64,000 nucleotides of DNA from Rothia nasimurium. GTDB taxonomy: Bacteria; Actinomycetota; Actinomycetes; Actinomycetales; Micrococcaceae. This document shows, piece after piece, positions 7,924 to 15,731 of the stretch (positions within the stretch are counted from its first letter, which is position 1; the number at the start of each line of letters is the position of its first letter). Below the pieces are notes generated by a model. That model was not told the origin of the DNA. It worked only from the letters and a program-made list of their open reading frames with translations, and ran no database searches. The position numbers and the translations under genes are program-made. Location: assembly GCF_928392795.1 (NCBI RefSeq), contig NZ_CAKMTJ010000007.1, forward strand, positions 1 to 64,000. The letters are read 5' to 3'.

Positions 7924-9207
7924 ATGAACATCGCTAGTCTTGGAGAAAGAGTTGGTGCAGCCCACTACTACCGCGGTATTCCCTACGCGCGGGCGGCCAG
8001 GTTTGCCGCGCCGCGTCCGCTCAGCCTCGACGACTTGCCCGCCAGTTTCACCGCTACCGACCCCGCACCCGCTGCACCCCAGCACGTCCGCCCCGGCAAA
8101 AAAGGAATGCGGCAGGCCCCGCTCATGAGCGAAGACTGCCAAAACCTCACAATCGTCACCCCGGCGGACGTCCGTACTGGCGAGCGCCTGCCAGTCATGG
8201 TTTACTTCCACGGCGGCTCCTACGTCTACGGTTCCGGGGACGGGCAACGCTACGACCCTTACCTGCTGGTCACCGAGCACCGCCTTATCGTGGTCAAGGT
8301 GACGCATCGGCTGGGCTACCTGGGCTTTATGGGTGGGGCGTCCGGACGTCCTGCTAATCTCGGGCTGCTCGATGCCCGCCAGGCCCTGCGCTGGGTCCGC
8401 CGACATATCGCGAGCTTCGGGGGAGACCCCGACCGCGTCACCGCCTTTGGGCAGTCAGCGGGTGGCGATCTGGTTGCCCGCCTCATGATCGCAGACGGTG
8501 TGGCGGAGGAAAATCTCTTCCAGCAGGTCATCATTCAAAGCGCCCCCTTGCATCTGATTCACGGCAAGGACGCCATGACCCGCCACCTGCTGGCCGTCAC
8601 CTCCCAGATACCCCTGGACGCACCTGTCGAAGTGTGGGCGCGGGCGTCCCACCGGCACGTGATGGCTAACCCTTTCCGGTTTGGGCTTGACCGCGCCATG
8701 ATGCCCTTTGGCTGCCACTACGGGCACTACCCCCTGCCTGCCGAGGAGAACGAGGACGTCGCCTACCGGGCTGTTGCGCCCCATTTCAAGGTTCTCGTGG
8801 GGTCCCTGGAACGGGAGTCGGGCTACTTCACCCCGCCGCTGACAGGTAGAGCGGGGCGAGCGCAGCGGGCCCTACTGGAGAAGCAGATTCGTTCCTTCTC
8901 CCAGCGGCTGTACGCCAACCCGGCGCGGGTCTTTGCCCAGCGCCATCAGGACGCCGGTGGGCAGGCCCTTGCCTACCGGCTGGCAACGGGCATAGCGGGG
9001 GAACCTTTCGAGTCTGTCCACTGCACTGACCTTGCTCTGCTCTTTGATAACCCTATTTGGGAAGGTAGTTGGCTGTGGGCGGGGGCTAGTAGGCAGAATC
9101 AGGAGAAGCAGGGCGCGGCTCTTCGGTCTATCTGGGCTGGCTTCGCCCGCACGGGGGAGTATGCCCGGGAATGTTTTGAGGAAGCTAGGCTGCAAGAGGT
9201 GGTGTAA
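7924..9207 (+). CDS. Type B carboxylesterase (para-nitrobenzyl esterase-like)
   Basis: A 427-residue alpha/beta hydrolase. MVYFHGGSYVYGSG provides the HGG oxyanion hole. SEDCQNLTIVTP is the second family signature. FGQSAGGD contains nucleophile Ser178 in GxSxG. ESVHCTDLALLF supplies the likely catalytic His366. The protein is shorter than the usual 480-550 residues of the family but collinear with it. It has no signal peptide and should hydrolyse small carboxylic esters in the cytoplasm; the natural substrate is unknown. ATG 7924 is preferred over an upstream in-frame start at 7888 because AAGGA precedes it. GC content is high, unlike the toxin genes on its left. Confidence 0.8.
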   Translation: MNIASLGERVGAAHYYRGIPYARAARFAAPRPLSLDDLPASFTATDPAPAAPQHVRPGKKGMRQAPLMSEDCQNLTIVTPADVRTGERLPVMVYFHGGSYVYGSGDGQRYDPYLLVTEHRLIVVKVTHRLGYLGFMGGASGRPANLGLLDARQALRWVRRHIASFGGDPDRVTAFGQSAGGDLVARLMIADGVAEENLFQQVIIQSAPLHLIHGKDAMTRHLLAVTSQIPLDAPVEVWARASHRHVMANPFRFGLDRAMMPFGCHYGHYPLPAEENEDVAYRAVAPHFKVLVGSLERESGYFTPPLTGRAGRAQRALLEKQIRSFSQRLYANPARVFAQRHQDAGGQALAYRLATGIAGEPFESVHCTDLALLFDNPIWEGSWLWAGASRQNQEKQGAALRSIWAGFARTGEYARECFEEARLQEVV

Positions 9208-9306
9208 GAGAACTAAGGGGCAGAGGCTGCAGTAGAAAGAATCCCTTGACACGGCTCAGCTTCAAGTCATGATTGTTGTTAAGTACCTACATGAAAGGTG
9301 GATATT

Positions 9307-9576
9307 ATGACTGGTATCAAACCCTCAACAATTCTTACCTCGAGGCAACTGAATCAAGATGTCAGCGCGGCAAAACGCGCAGCTTCAATAGGCCCTGTCA
9401 TTATCACCGATAGGGGTACTCCCTCATTTGTGCTGATGACCTATGAGGACTACAGAAAGCTTGGAAAACAAGACCAACCAGATGGGGCTCAGTTTCTGCA
9501 AAAGATATCTATGCAAGAAGATATCGACTTCGGCTTCGAGCGTCTTAACTTCGAGCCTCGCCCTGCTGAGTTCTGA
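9307..9576 (+). CDS. Phd/YefM-family antitoxin
   Basis: An 89-residue protein. TSRQLNQDVSAAKRAASIGPVIITDRGTPSFVLMTYEDYRKL (residues ~11-52) is the Phd/YefM DNA-binding and dimerisation fold, with the characteristic D-R-G-x-P-x-x-V-L and Y-x-x-Y/L-x-x-L pattern. The C-terminal tail is acidic and unstructured, as needed to bind a toxin. ATG 9307 is chosen over GTG 9298 because GAAAGGTGG lies just upstream. The stop overlaps the ATG of a truncated VapC-like toxin gene, so this antitoxin appears to be orphaned. Confidence 0.8.
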   Translation: MTGIKPSTILTSRQLNQDVSAAKRAASIGPVIITDRGTPSFVLMTYEDYRKLGKQDQPDGAQFLQKISMQEDIDFGFERLNFEPRPAEF

Positions 9577-9698
9577 TGTATGTACTAGACACCAACCTTG
9601 TCAGTGAGACTCGCAAGGCACCAGCCAAGAAAAACCCTGCAGTGCAGCGATGGCTTGAGCAGCAGTACTCCGACCAGCTTTTTATGAGGTCTTGCTAG
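9576..9698 (+). pseudogene. Truncated VapC/PIN-domain toxin
   Basis: ATG 9576 overlaps the antitoxin stop (ATGA-type coupling). The frame gives only 40 residues, beginning MYVLDTNLVSETRK and continuing KNPAVQRWLEQQYSDQLFMRS before a TAG at 9696. MYVLDTNxVSE is the classic PIN N-terminus with its first metal-binding Asp, but a complete PIN domain needs about 130 residues and three further acidic residues. The gene is therefore cut off after the first third. The break coincides with the end of an acetyltransferase remnant on the other strand. Confidence 0.8.
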
Positions 9699-9944
9699 CT
9701 GACCGTCCGAATAAAAACCTCCACCGTTGAAACCACATCACTCTGGGAAAAGTTCTTGACCTCGCCACTAGGGGTGTAGCCTATGACCCGCCAGAAAGGT
9801 TCGGCGACCTCGGCATTTGTTACCACAATTCCCAAACGTAAGGTGCTGATATTTGGGTGCTGCCGAACCGCACCCAAGTAGGCGTCGTGCAAGGCCCGAC
9901 CGACCCCGCGTCCTTGAGCCTGCCCAATTATGCGGCCCCCTCCA
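9695..9944 (-). pseudogene. 3' remnant of a GNAT acetyltransferase gene
   Basis: Read on the minus strand, the frame gives IIGQAQGRGVGRALHDAY and about 60 more residues up to a TAG at 9697-9695. QGRGVGRAL is the acetyl-CoA-binding motif A (Q/R-x-x-G-x-G/A) of GNAT enzymes, and EPFWRVIGY fits the later N/F-x-x-x-G-F/Y motif. Everything before motif A is missing. The remnant directly abuts the stop codon of the EF-G-binding protein gene, and its own stop interlocks with that of the truncated VapC gene at a shared CTAG. This looks like a rearrangement junction. Confidence 0.65.
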
Positions 9945-10422
9945 CCAGTCGCTCAATAAACCTGACCGCATTATCGCGGGTGCGAGCTATGCGATCTTCG
10001 AGGGACAGGGTCTCGTCCATCTGGCGAATACCCGCCGGCTTTTTCTTGCCCCGTACATAGTCGGTGCAGGCCAGGTTGGAGCATAGGTAGGTGCCGATGG
10101 TGTTGCCGCGTCGCCCCGACTCGCCCGGCCGGGCCGCCGTATACAGCGAGATCCCCGACCCAGGGTGCAGAGTTAGGCAGAACTGGCACATCTGAGCGGC
10201 CTTACTCTGGGCCTTAGACTTTTGCAGTAGCACGCCCTGCACCTGCCCCTCGTGTTCCACAACCAGGCAACCCTTGAACGGGCTTTTGGGGTCGAGCCAG
10301 GAGAGGAAAATCAGGTCGTCCCAATTCTGCTCCTTGAGGCTGGGCAGGTTGAGGCGTTTAGCCTCGCCCTTAGAACAGTTAATAAAAGACGAGCGGACGG
10401 CAGCTTCGGTCAGTTCTTGCAT
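9928..10422 (-). CDS. FBP (FusB-like) elongation factor G-binding protein
   Basis: A 164-residue protein. The C-terminal half carries a four-cysteine zinc site, MCQFC near residue 85 and CSNLACTDYVRGKKKP near 125, which is the hallmark of the FusB/FBP family. These bind EF-G and free it from stalled ribosomes, conferring fusidic acid tolerance in staphylococci. The N-terminal part (MQELTEAAVRSSFINCSKGEAKRLNLP) is the helical FBP domain. ATG at 10422 is chosen because the upstream extension of the frame runs into the divergent oxidoreductase gene. In actinobacteria the physiological role is less clear, so a resistance phenotype is not claimed. Confidence 0.75.
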   Translation of the reverse strand: MQELTEAAVRSSFINCSKGEAKRLNLPSLKEQNWDDLIFLSWLDPKSPFKGCLVVEHEGQVQGVLLQKSKAQSKAAQMCQFCLTLHPGSGISLYTAARPGESGRRGNTIGTYLCSNLACTDYVRGKKKPAGIRQMDETLSLEDRIARTRDNAVRFIERLVEGAA

Positions 10423-10506
10423 GCCTGCAAGTTTACCCTTTAATGCGGGAATATCTCGGCCCCGCACCCGGTTGAAACAGGTGCACAACACCACCTGAAA
10501 GGCCGA

Positions 10507-11598
10507 ATGAACATGACTTCGCCCCTCTTTGAACCCTTCACTCTGCGCTCCATGACCACCCGTAACCGCCTCTGGGTTCCACCCATGTGCCAGTACTCGG
10601 TTGAAGAGAAGGACGGCAAACCTACCGCTTACCACGTTTCCCATTACGGGGCTCTAGCCCGGGGTGGAGCCGGTGCCGTCATCGTCGAAATGACCGGCGT
10701 TGAACCCGCCGCCCGCATTAGCCCCTACTGCCTGGGTCTGTGGAGTGACGACCACACCGAGGCTTTCAAGCCGGTCGTCGACGCCATTCATGCCGGGGGA
10801 GCTAAGGCAGGTATCCAGATTGCTCACGCCGGGCGGAAGGCATCGACGCCCGGTGAGCTCGTTCCGCACGATGGCAAATCCCTGGGGGAGGACGAGGGTG
10901 GCTGGGTCACTCTGGCCCCGTCCGCTCTTGCCTACCCCGGCTTGAAAGAACCGCAGGCCTTGACCGAAGAGAAAATTGACGACCTCGTGCAGGCTTTCGC
11001 CGCGGCTGCAGCCCGCGCGGTTGCTGCCGGCTTTGACTTCATTGAGATTCACGGTGCCCACGGCTACCTGATTACTCAGTTCCTTTCACCCCTTTCGAAT
11101 CAGCGAGAAGATTCTTACGGCGGCTCCCTGGAAAACCGGGCCCGCTTTGCCCGCAGGGTTGCCCAGACCATGCGCGACGTCATGCCCGCCGAGATGCCGC
11201 TGATCGTCCGCCTGTCAGCCACAGAGTTCCTGGAGGGCGGCATCACCGTTGAGGAAACCTCGCAGGTGGTGCGCTGGCTGGCTGAGGACGGCGTAGACTT
11301 CGCCGATATTTCCACCAGCGGAAACTACCCGGCAAAAATTAACGTCTATGCGGGCTACCAGGTACCCATGGCTGCCCAGGTCAAGCACGAGAGCGGTCTT
11401 CCGGTAGGCGCTGTTGGCATGATCAACTCGCCGCGACTTGCCGAGTTCATTGTGGGGTCAGGCCAGGCTGATGTGGTGCTGGTTGGCCGGGAAGCCCTCC
11501 GCAACCCAGCCTTTGCCCTGCACTGGGCAGACCAGCTTAAGGCCGATATAGACTACGTGCCCGCCCAGTACCGCCGGGCCTGGGGCACCCGGCGCTAG
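10507..11598 (+). CDS. NADH:flavin oxidoreductase, YqjM-like old yellow enzyme
   Basis: A 363-residue TIM-barrel flavoprotein. The N-terminus (LFEPFTLRSMTTRNRLWVPPMCQYSVEEKDGKPTAYH) has the Cys that tunes FMN in YqjM-type enzymes. IQIAHAGRKAS supplies the substrate-binding His. DFIEIHGAHGYLITQFLSPLSNQREDSYGGSLENR and VGREALRNPAFALHWA complete the FMN and phosphate sites. The family reduces activated C=C bonds with NAD(P)H. Length is typical. AAAGG precedes ATG 10507. It is transcribed divergently from the EF-G-binding protein gene, 84 bases apart. The natural substrate is unknown. Confidence 0.85.
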   Translation: MNMTSPLFEPFTLRSMTTRNRLWVPPMCQYSVEEKDGKPTAYHVSHYGALARGGAGAVIVEMTGVEPAARISPYCLGLWSDDHTEAFKPVVDAIHAGGAKAGIQIAHAGRKASTPGELVPHDGKSLGEDEGGWVTLAPSALAYPGLKEPQALTEEKIDDLVQAFAAAAARAVAAGFDFIEIHGAHGYLITQFLSPLSNQREDSYGGSLENRARFARRVAQTMRDVMPAEMPLIVRLSATEFLEGGITVEETSQVVRWLAEDGVDFADISTSGNYPAKINVYAGYQVPMAAQVKHESGLPVGAVGMINSPRLAEFIVGSGQADVVLVGREALRNPAFALHWADQLKADIDYVPAQYRRAWGTRR

Positions 11599-11613
11599 AT
11601 AGCCTCCATATGG

Positions 11614-11642
11614 TTGACGCGGTTGACGGTGGCTTTTAAGAT
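11614..11642 (+). promoter_or_regulatory. Promoter of the DUF2384-type/RES toxin-antitoxin operon
   Basis: TTGACG (11614-11619), 17 bases, TAAGAT (11637-11642) is a near-consensus sigma-70-type promoter. GGTTGACG occurs twice nine bases apart here, giving a direct repeat over the -35 region that could be an antitoxin operator. The antitoxin ATG is at 11675 after GGGAGG. Confidence 0.55.
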
Positions 11643-11674
11643 TAAGAATCATAGAGCCAACCAGGGAGGTTCTC

Positions 11675-12199
11675 ATGTCCTACACCATCGACCGCAAAGA
11701 CGCTCATGCCCAAGCTGTTATCGACCAGCTCGTTGCTGAGTTCACTCGTGACCTAGAAAGTCTACCCGCTGATTTTTTGGCGTCTATTGACGATCTAGAA
11801 GATATTAAAAGCCGCATGAGGTCGCTAGTAGCCCGCGCCAGTGTCAAGGGCTACGGCGACCTCATCGGGCCAGTCTACGACCTCGATAGCACCATGAAAC
11901 TGCTCAAAGTTACCAGCCGGGCAGCCATTAGCAAGCAGGTCAAACACCACAAGTTACTGAGGCTGACCATCGAAAATAGTGAGTCGATTTTCCCTGTATT
12001 TCAGTTCGAGGGCAGAACTGTACGGGCAGATATACAACAGGTGCTGCGAGCCTTTGGCGATGCAGACTCATTCGCTATTGCCCAGTGGTTCAACACGCCG
12101 CTCGACGGGGTAACTCCCTTAGATTTACTTGATCAAGGCCGACTCGATACAGTTTTGACCGAAGCCCATGCTCTTGTAGCAGGGTGGCAGGCAGCATGA
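11675..12199 (+). CDS. Antitoxin of a RES-domain toxin (MbcA/Xre-DUF2384 type)
   Basis: A 174-residue protein. Residues ~70-95 (STMKLLKVTSRAAISKQVKHHKLLRL) look like a helix-turn-helix. The C-terminal part (FAIAQWFNTPLDGVTPLDLLDQGRLDTVLTEAHAL) matches the DUF2384 antitoxin/toxin-binding domain, in which W-F/L, a G-x-T/S-P motif and L-x-x-G are conserved. The next gene is a RES toxin, overlapping by four bases, which is the standard arrangement. It should bind the toxin active site and repress the operon. Confidence 0.8.
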   Translation: MSYTIDRKDAHAQAVIDQLVAEFTRDLESLPADFLASIDDLEDIKSRMRSLVARASVKGYGDLIGPVYDLDSTMKLLKVTSRAAISKQVKHHKLLRLTIENSESIFPVFQFEGRTVRADIQQVLRAFGDADSFAIAQWFNTPLDGVTPLDLLDQGRLDTVLTEAHALVAGWQAA

Positions 12200-12825
12200 C
12201 CCGGCAAAAAATAGCTCAGCATGGTCCTATGCCTGGGTCCAATCTCTCACTGACTCCCTCTGTAGAGTACGAAAAAGGCAGCGAATTTTTTCGCGCTCAC
12301 AGCCAGCAGCACGGACCCTGGTATTTCTCTTCATCGATGCAGGGCCGTTTCGACCTGCCTGAGCCCCAGGGAACCTGCTATCTCGCAACCAACCCGGGTG
12401 CTGCCGTCCGCGAGGTTCTAGGTGACAGACTCAGCCAATCCGGGCGCCTGCCCCAAAGCCTCGCCGAGGGAAAAGTGATTTCGCGGTTGCCCCTGCCATG
12501 TTCTGTTCGTTCTGCGCATATTTCCCATGATGATGCGTTCATCCTGGGCATTACCGCAGAACTCACGACGATGCCTAGCTATGACATTCCGCAGGCCTGG
12601 GCACAGGCCTTTAACAAGGCAGGGTTCGGTGCAATTACCTACCGGCCCCGATTTTCGCCGGGAGACTCTTTAGCTTTAGCTCTCTTTGGTGACGCCGGTG
12701 CGGCCCAATTCCCCAGTAGATTTGAGAGTACCCTGGCTGACGCCGCAACTAGTCTTGGCTTGGAGCTTTACGCGACACAGTCCCGAGACCTTTATACATT
12801 TGCTACTTTCACCGAGAGCGATTAG
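12196..12825 (+). CDS. RES-domain toxin (probable NAD+-degrading)
   Basis: A 209-residue protein. The conserved RES residues can be placed: Arg33 in EFFRAHS, Glu73 in AAVREVLGD, and a Ser in the C-terminal half (RFSPGDSLALALFG). TCYLATNPGAAVREVL is the typical A-x-x-E segment. Characterised RES toxins such as MbcT consume NAD+, by glycohydrolase or phosphorylase activity, and halt growth. ATG 12196 overlaps the antitoxin TGA (ATGA). The frame is intact and the module appears functional. The HIT gene begins two bases after the stop codon. Confidence 0.8.
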   Translation: MTRQKIAQHGPMPGSNLSLTPSVEYEKGSEFFRAHSQQHGPWYFSSSMQGRFDLPEPQGTCYLATNPGAAVREVLGDRLSQSGRLPQSLAEGKVISRLPLPCSVRSAHISHDDAFILGITAELTTMPSYDIPQAWAQAFNKAGFGAITYRPRFSPGDSLALALFGDAGAAQFPSRFESTLADAATSLGLELYATQSRDLYTFATFTESD

Positions 12826-12827
12826 CG

Positions 12828-13382
12828 ATGCAGATTCCCGACTACACCACCGACGATTTCGAGCTACCCGGTGTGCCCGATGCCTTTCAGCGGCTCTGGA
12901 CGCCCCACCGCCGCGCCTATGTGAAAGGTGGGCAGAAAGACTACACCGAGAACACCTGTCCCTTCTGCGACGCCCCTGACCATGACGACACTGAATCGCT
13001 GATTGTGCACCGAGGTGAGCACGCCTACGTCATTCTCAACCTCTACCCCTATAACCCCGGGCACCTGCTGGTTTGCCCCTATCGGCACATTCCCAACTAT
13101 GACGATGCAACACTGGAGGAAACTGCCGAAATTGCAGCTCTGACCCAGAAAGCTATGGGAATCCTGCGAGAGGTCAGCCGGGCAGCCGGTTTCAACATCG
13201 GCATGAACCAGGGCAAAGTCGGCGGGGCAGGGGTCGCCGCCCACCTGCATCAGCACATCGTGCCCCGCTGGAGCGGCGACACGAACTTCCTGCCCATCGT
13301 GGCAGGCACCAAGACGGTCACGCAGACCCTGGACGAGATCCGAGACCTACTCAGTACTGCCTGGGATAGTCGAGGGCAGTAG
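12828..13382 (+). CDS. HIT-family nucleotide hydrolase/phosphorylase
   Basis: A 184-residue protein. HLHQHIVPRW is the histidine-triad motif H-x-H-x-H, with HPHNPGHLL-like NLYPYNPGHLLVCPYRH upstream. CPFC near residue 44 is a half zinc site. The N-terminal segment (FQRLWTPHRRAYVKGG) is shared with actinobacterial HIT proteins related to diadenosine tetraphosphate phosphorylase (Rv2613c type), which normally sit near pgsA. It would cleave dinucleoside polyphosphates or nucleoside phosphoramidates. It starts two bases after the RES toxin, so it is probably cotranscribed with the toxin-antitoxin genes. Confidence 0.8.
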   Translation: MQIPDYTTDDFELPGVPDAFQRLWTPHRRAYVKGGQKDYTENTCPFCDAPDHDDTESLIVHRGEHAYVILNLYPYNPGHLLVCPYRHIPNYDDATLEETAEIAALTQKAMGILREVSRAAGFNIGMNQGKVGGAGVAAHLHQHIVPRWSGDTNFLPIVAGTKTVTQTLDEIRDLLSTAWDSRGQ

Positions 13383-13401
13383 GTAAGCCAACCGCCCGCC
13401 C

Positions 13402-14391
13402 CTAGAACAGCGATTCCTGCACGGACGCCGGGGGAGTGAGTTCCCCGTGCTGGCGGCAGGCCCTGTTGGAGAGTTCTGCGGTGTTGATCAGGAAGGTCTG
13501 GTCGGGGTCGCCAAAATGGGCGGTGAGGAATTTGCCGGTTCCACCGGTGATGTAGAAGCCGTGGGTGCCTTCGGTGAGGGTGGGGTAGGCGGTGAGCGGC
13601 TCGGGGTTTTCTGCCCGTAAGGACGCGTAGGCTCGGCTCATCGCGACGGACGGCACCCAGCGGTCTGCGGTGATGTCGAAACCATCGATGGTGTCGTGGG
13701 CGTCTTCGAGCGCCCAGGTGGCGTTTTCTACGGCCATGTAGTGTTCAGATTTGAGGCGCTCGGTGCTGGCGGGGTCGACCCATGCCTTGTATTTGGTGGA
13801 TGCCCGTTTGAACTGGGTGAGGTTGGCTTCTTGCGAGACCAGGTCTTCGAGCTGGCGCACGATGATGCCGGTGTCTGCCCGGGCAACGAAAGTAGCTGCT
13901 GCGACGGCCTGGTCGTCGAGACGGCGGGGGTTGGAGTGCAGGGAGGCGGTGCCGACCTTGGAAGTGCCGTCGGGGAAGGTTGCGATGTAGAGGTAGTGTT
14001 CGAGATTGACGTAGGCCAGGGCTGCCTCGTTCATTCGAGAACCCAGGTGTATGCGGTGGATGGGCGCGAATTCGTCGCGGGCGAAACAGGAATCACACTG
14101 CTTGCCCTTGGTGATGATGGTGTGGGTGGGGCAGGGCTCCAGATGAAAGCCAACGCTATCGACGTTGGCCCGTGAGTAACCACTGCAGTAGGTGCCGGCG
14201 CCGCGGACGTCCGCCGGGATGGCGCTAAGGCCGAGGAAGCTACCCGGGGTGATGGCAATAGTTTCAATCTCACCGCTAGGTTGACCGTCAAGAAGAGGCT
14301 CAACTTTAAGGTAGGGAGCCCTGTCGCGCCAGGTGATGTCACGCCAGATAAATTCGGGGAAGGGTACAAGCTGGTTCATGGAAGTAGTCAT
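13402..14391 (-). CDS. DUF2797 family protein
   Basis: A 329-residue protein. CSGYSRANVDSVGFHLEPCPTHT and GKQCDSCFARDEF supply pairs of cysteines typical of the DUF2797 N-terminal half, and HYLYIATFPDGTSKVGTAS followed by RLDDQAV is the conserved core. This YLYIATF...KVG pattern faintly resembles GIY-YIG nucleases, but the nuclease residues are not complete. No biochemical role is established. It is convergent with the HIT gene and divergent from murT, 41 bases apart. A second ATG at codon 5 is possible. Confidence 0.7.
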   Translation of the reverse strand: MTTSMNQLVPFPEFIWRDITWRDRAPYLKVEPLLDGQPSGEIETIAITPGSFLGLSAIPADVRGAGTYCSGYSRANVDSVGFHLEPCPTHTIITKGKQCDSCFARDEFAPIHRIHLGSRMNEAALAYVNLEHYLYIATFPDGTSKVGTASLHSNPRRLDDQAVAAATFVARADTGIIVRQLEDLVSQEANLTQFKRASTKYKAWVDPASTERLKSEHYMAVENATWALEDAHDTIDGFDITADRWVPSVAMSRAYASLRAENPEPLTAYPTLTEGTHGFYITGGTGKFLTAHFGDPDQTFLINTAELSNRACRQHGELTPPASVQESLF

Positions 14392-14397
14392 TACAGG

Positions 14398-14425
14398 TTC
14401 GAAGCATACACAAACCCGGTAAGAT
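14398..14425 (+). promoter_or_regulatory. murT-gatD promoter, probably leaderless
   Basis: TTCGAA (14398-14403), 16 bases, TAAGAT (14420-14425). The murT ATG is at 14433, seven bases after the -10 box, and no ribosome-binding site fits. Transcription would therefore start at or next to the ATG. Leaderless mRNAs are common in actinobacteria. Confidence 0.5.
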
Positions 14426-14432
14426 AGTCACC

Positions 14433-15731
14433 ATGTCACGACCTGTTGTTCGCCTTGTTGGCCAAGGCATTCGTTATGCGACCAAGTTGCGCGGGGGCGG
14501 CTCTGCCTTCCCGGGCTTGGTCATGGAGAAGTTGCACCCTAATTTTGTGGCGGAGGAGCTGGCTAAGCTGCCGCGCGGTGTTGTCGTTGTTTCGGGTACG
14601 AACGGTAAGACGACCACCACCAAGATGGTGGTGCAGCTGCTAGAAGCCCAGGGCCTGAAGGTCTTTACCAACCGCACCGGGTCGAACTTCGTGCGGGGCG
14701 TAGCTGCTGCTCTGCTGGGTGAGATGAACCTGGTGGGTAAGCTGGACGCTGACATCGCGGTACTTGAGCTAGACGAGGCTCACGCTGTGCACTTTGTACG
14801 CAAGGTCAAGCCCAACTACGCGCTGCTGCTCAATGTTCTGCGTGATCAGCTAGATCGCTTCGGTGAGATTGATACGACCCGCCGTATGCTGGCTACGGTT
14901 GCCGGTGCCACGACGGGCACCGTGGTGCTCAACCGCGAGGACCCACGTATTCGTTCTCTGGCTGAGAATATTCAGCCCGGCACCCGGGTGAGCTATTTCG
15001 GCCTGTCTGAGAAGCTCCGTGCCCTGTTCCCGTCCGATGACGATCTGCGCACCAGCCCCGAGGGGGCCGAGCGCGCGGACGCCGGTCTTTTGGCACCCGA
15101 GCTGCCGGCGGCGTCCGTCCTGCTCAAGGACTTCAAGGGAACCGCCGCCACCTTCGATGTTGCCGGTAAGGAGCTGGCGGGCACCATTAACCTCTACGGG
15201 GTCTACAACATCTTCAATGCCGCTGCGGCAATGGCCCTGACGCGCGAAGTCATGGGGGATTCCCTCAACGAGACTAAACTTCTGGCTGAACTTGAGCATA
15301 TTGCCCCGGCTTTTGGCCGCGGTGAAACCCTCAACGTTAACGGCCAGACCCTGCAGCTACTTCTGGTGAAGAACCCCAGCGGGTTCCGCCTGTCGCTGGC
15401 ATCCGCCGATGCCAAGGACTACGCCACCATGATCACCATCAACGACGCCTACGCCGATGGCCGCGATGTTTCCTGGCTCTGGGACGTTGACTTCCACTCC
15501 CTGACCCAGGGTGGCGTCACCATGGTGTCGGGTGTGCGCGCCTACGACATGGCCCTGCGCCTGCAGCACGACGATGTTTATGTAGAAAACATCAACGAGG
15601 ACCTCGAAGAAGCCCTCGCCACCTTTATTGCCAAGTCAGAGGGGCGCCCCATGCGCATCTTCTGCACCTACACCGCCATGCTGGCCATCCGTAAGGAACT
15701 GGCGAAAATCACCGATGTGGAGGAAATCTAA
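14433..15731 (+). CDS. murT: Lipid II isoglutaminyl synthase, Mur ligase-like subunit MurT
   Basis: A 432-residue protein. GVVVVSGTNGKTTTTKMV (residues ~50-67) is the ATP-binding loop of Mur ligases, NYALLLNVLRDQLDRFGEIDT is the second Mur signature, and a C-terminal MurT-specific domain follows. With GatD it amidates the D-glutamate alpha-carboxyl of lipid II to D-isoglutamine at the inner face of the membrane. In characterised homologues a ribbon with four zinc-binding cysteines sits in the middle domain; here the matching region (residues ~195-240) has no cysteine, and the whole protein has only one. The stop TAA overlaps the gatD ATG. Confidence 0.88.
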   Translation: MSRPVVRLVGQGIRYATKLRGGGSAFPGLVMEKLHPNFVAEELAKLPRGVVVVSGTNGKTTTTKMVVQLLEAQGLKVFTNRTGSNFVRGVAAALLGEMNLVGKLDADIAVLELDEAHAVHFVRKVKPNYALLLNVLRDQLDRFGEIDTTRRMLATVAGATTGTVVLNREDPRIRSLAENIQPGTRVSYFGLSEKLRALFPSDDDLRTSPEGAERADAGLLAPELPAASVLLKDFKGTAATFDVAGKELAGTINLYGVYNIFNAAAAMALTREVMGDSLNETKLLAELEHIAPAFGRGETLNVNGQTLQLLLVKNPSGFRLSLASADAKDYATMITINDAYADGRDVSWLWDVDFHSLTQGGVTMVSGVRAYDMALRLQHDDVYVENINEDLEEALATFIAKSEGRPMRIFCTYTAMLAIRKELAKITDVEEI

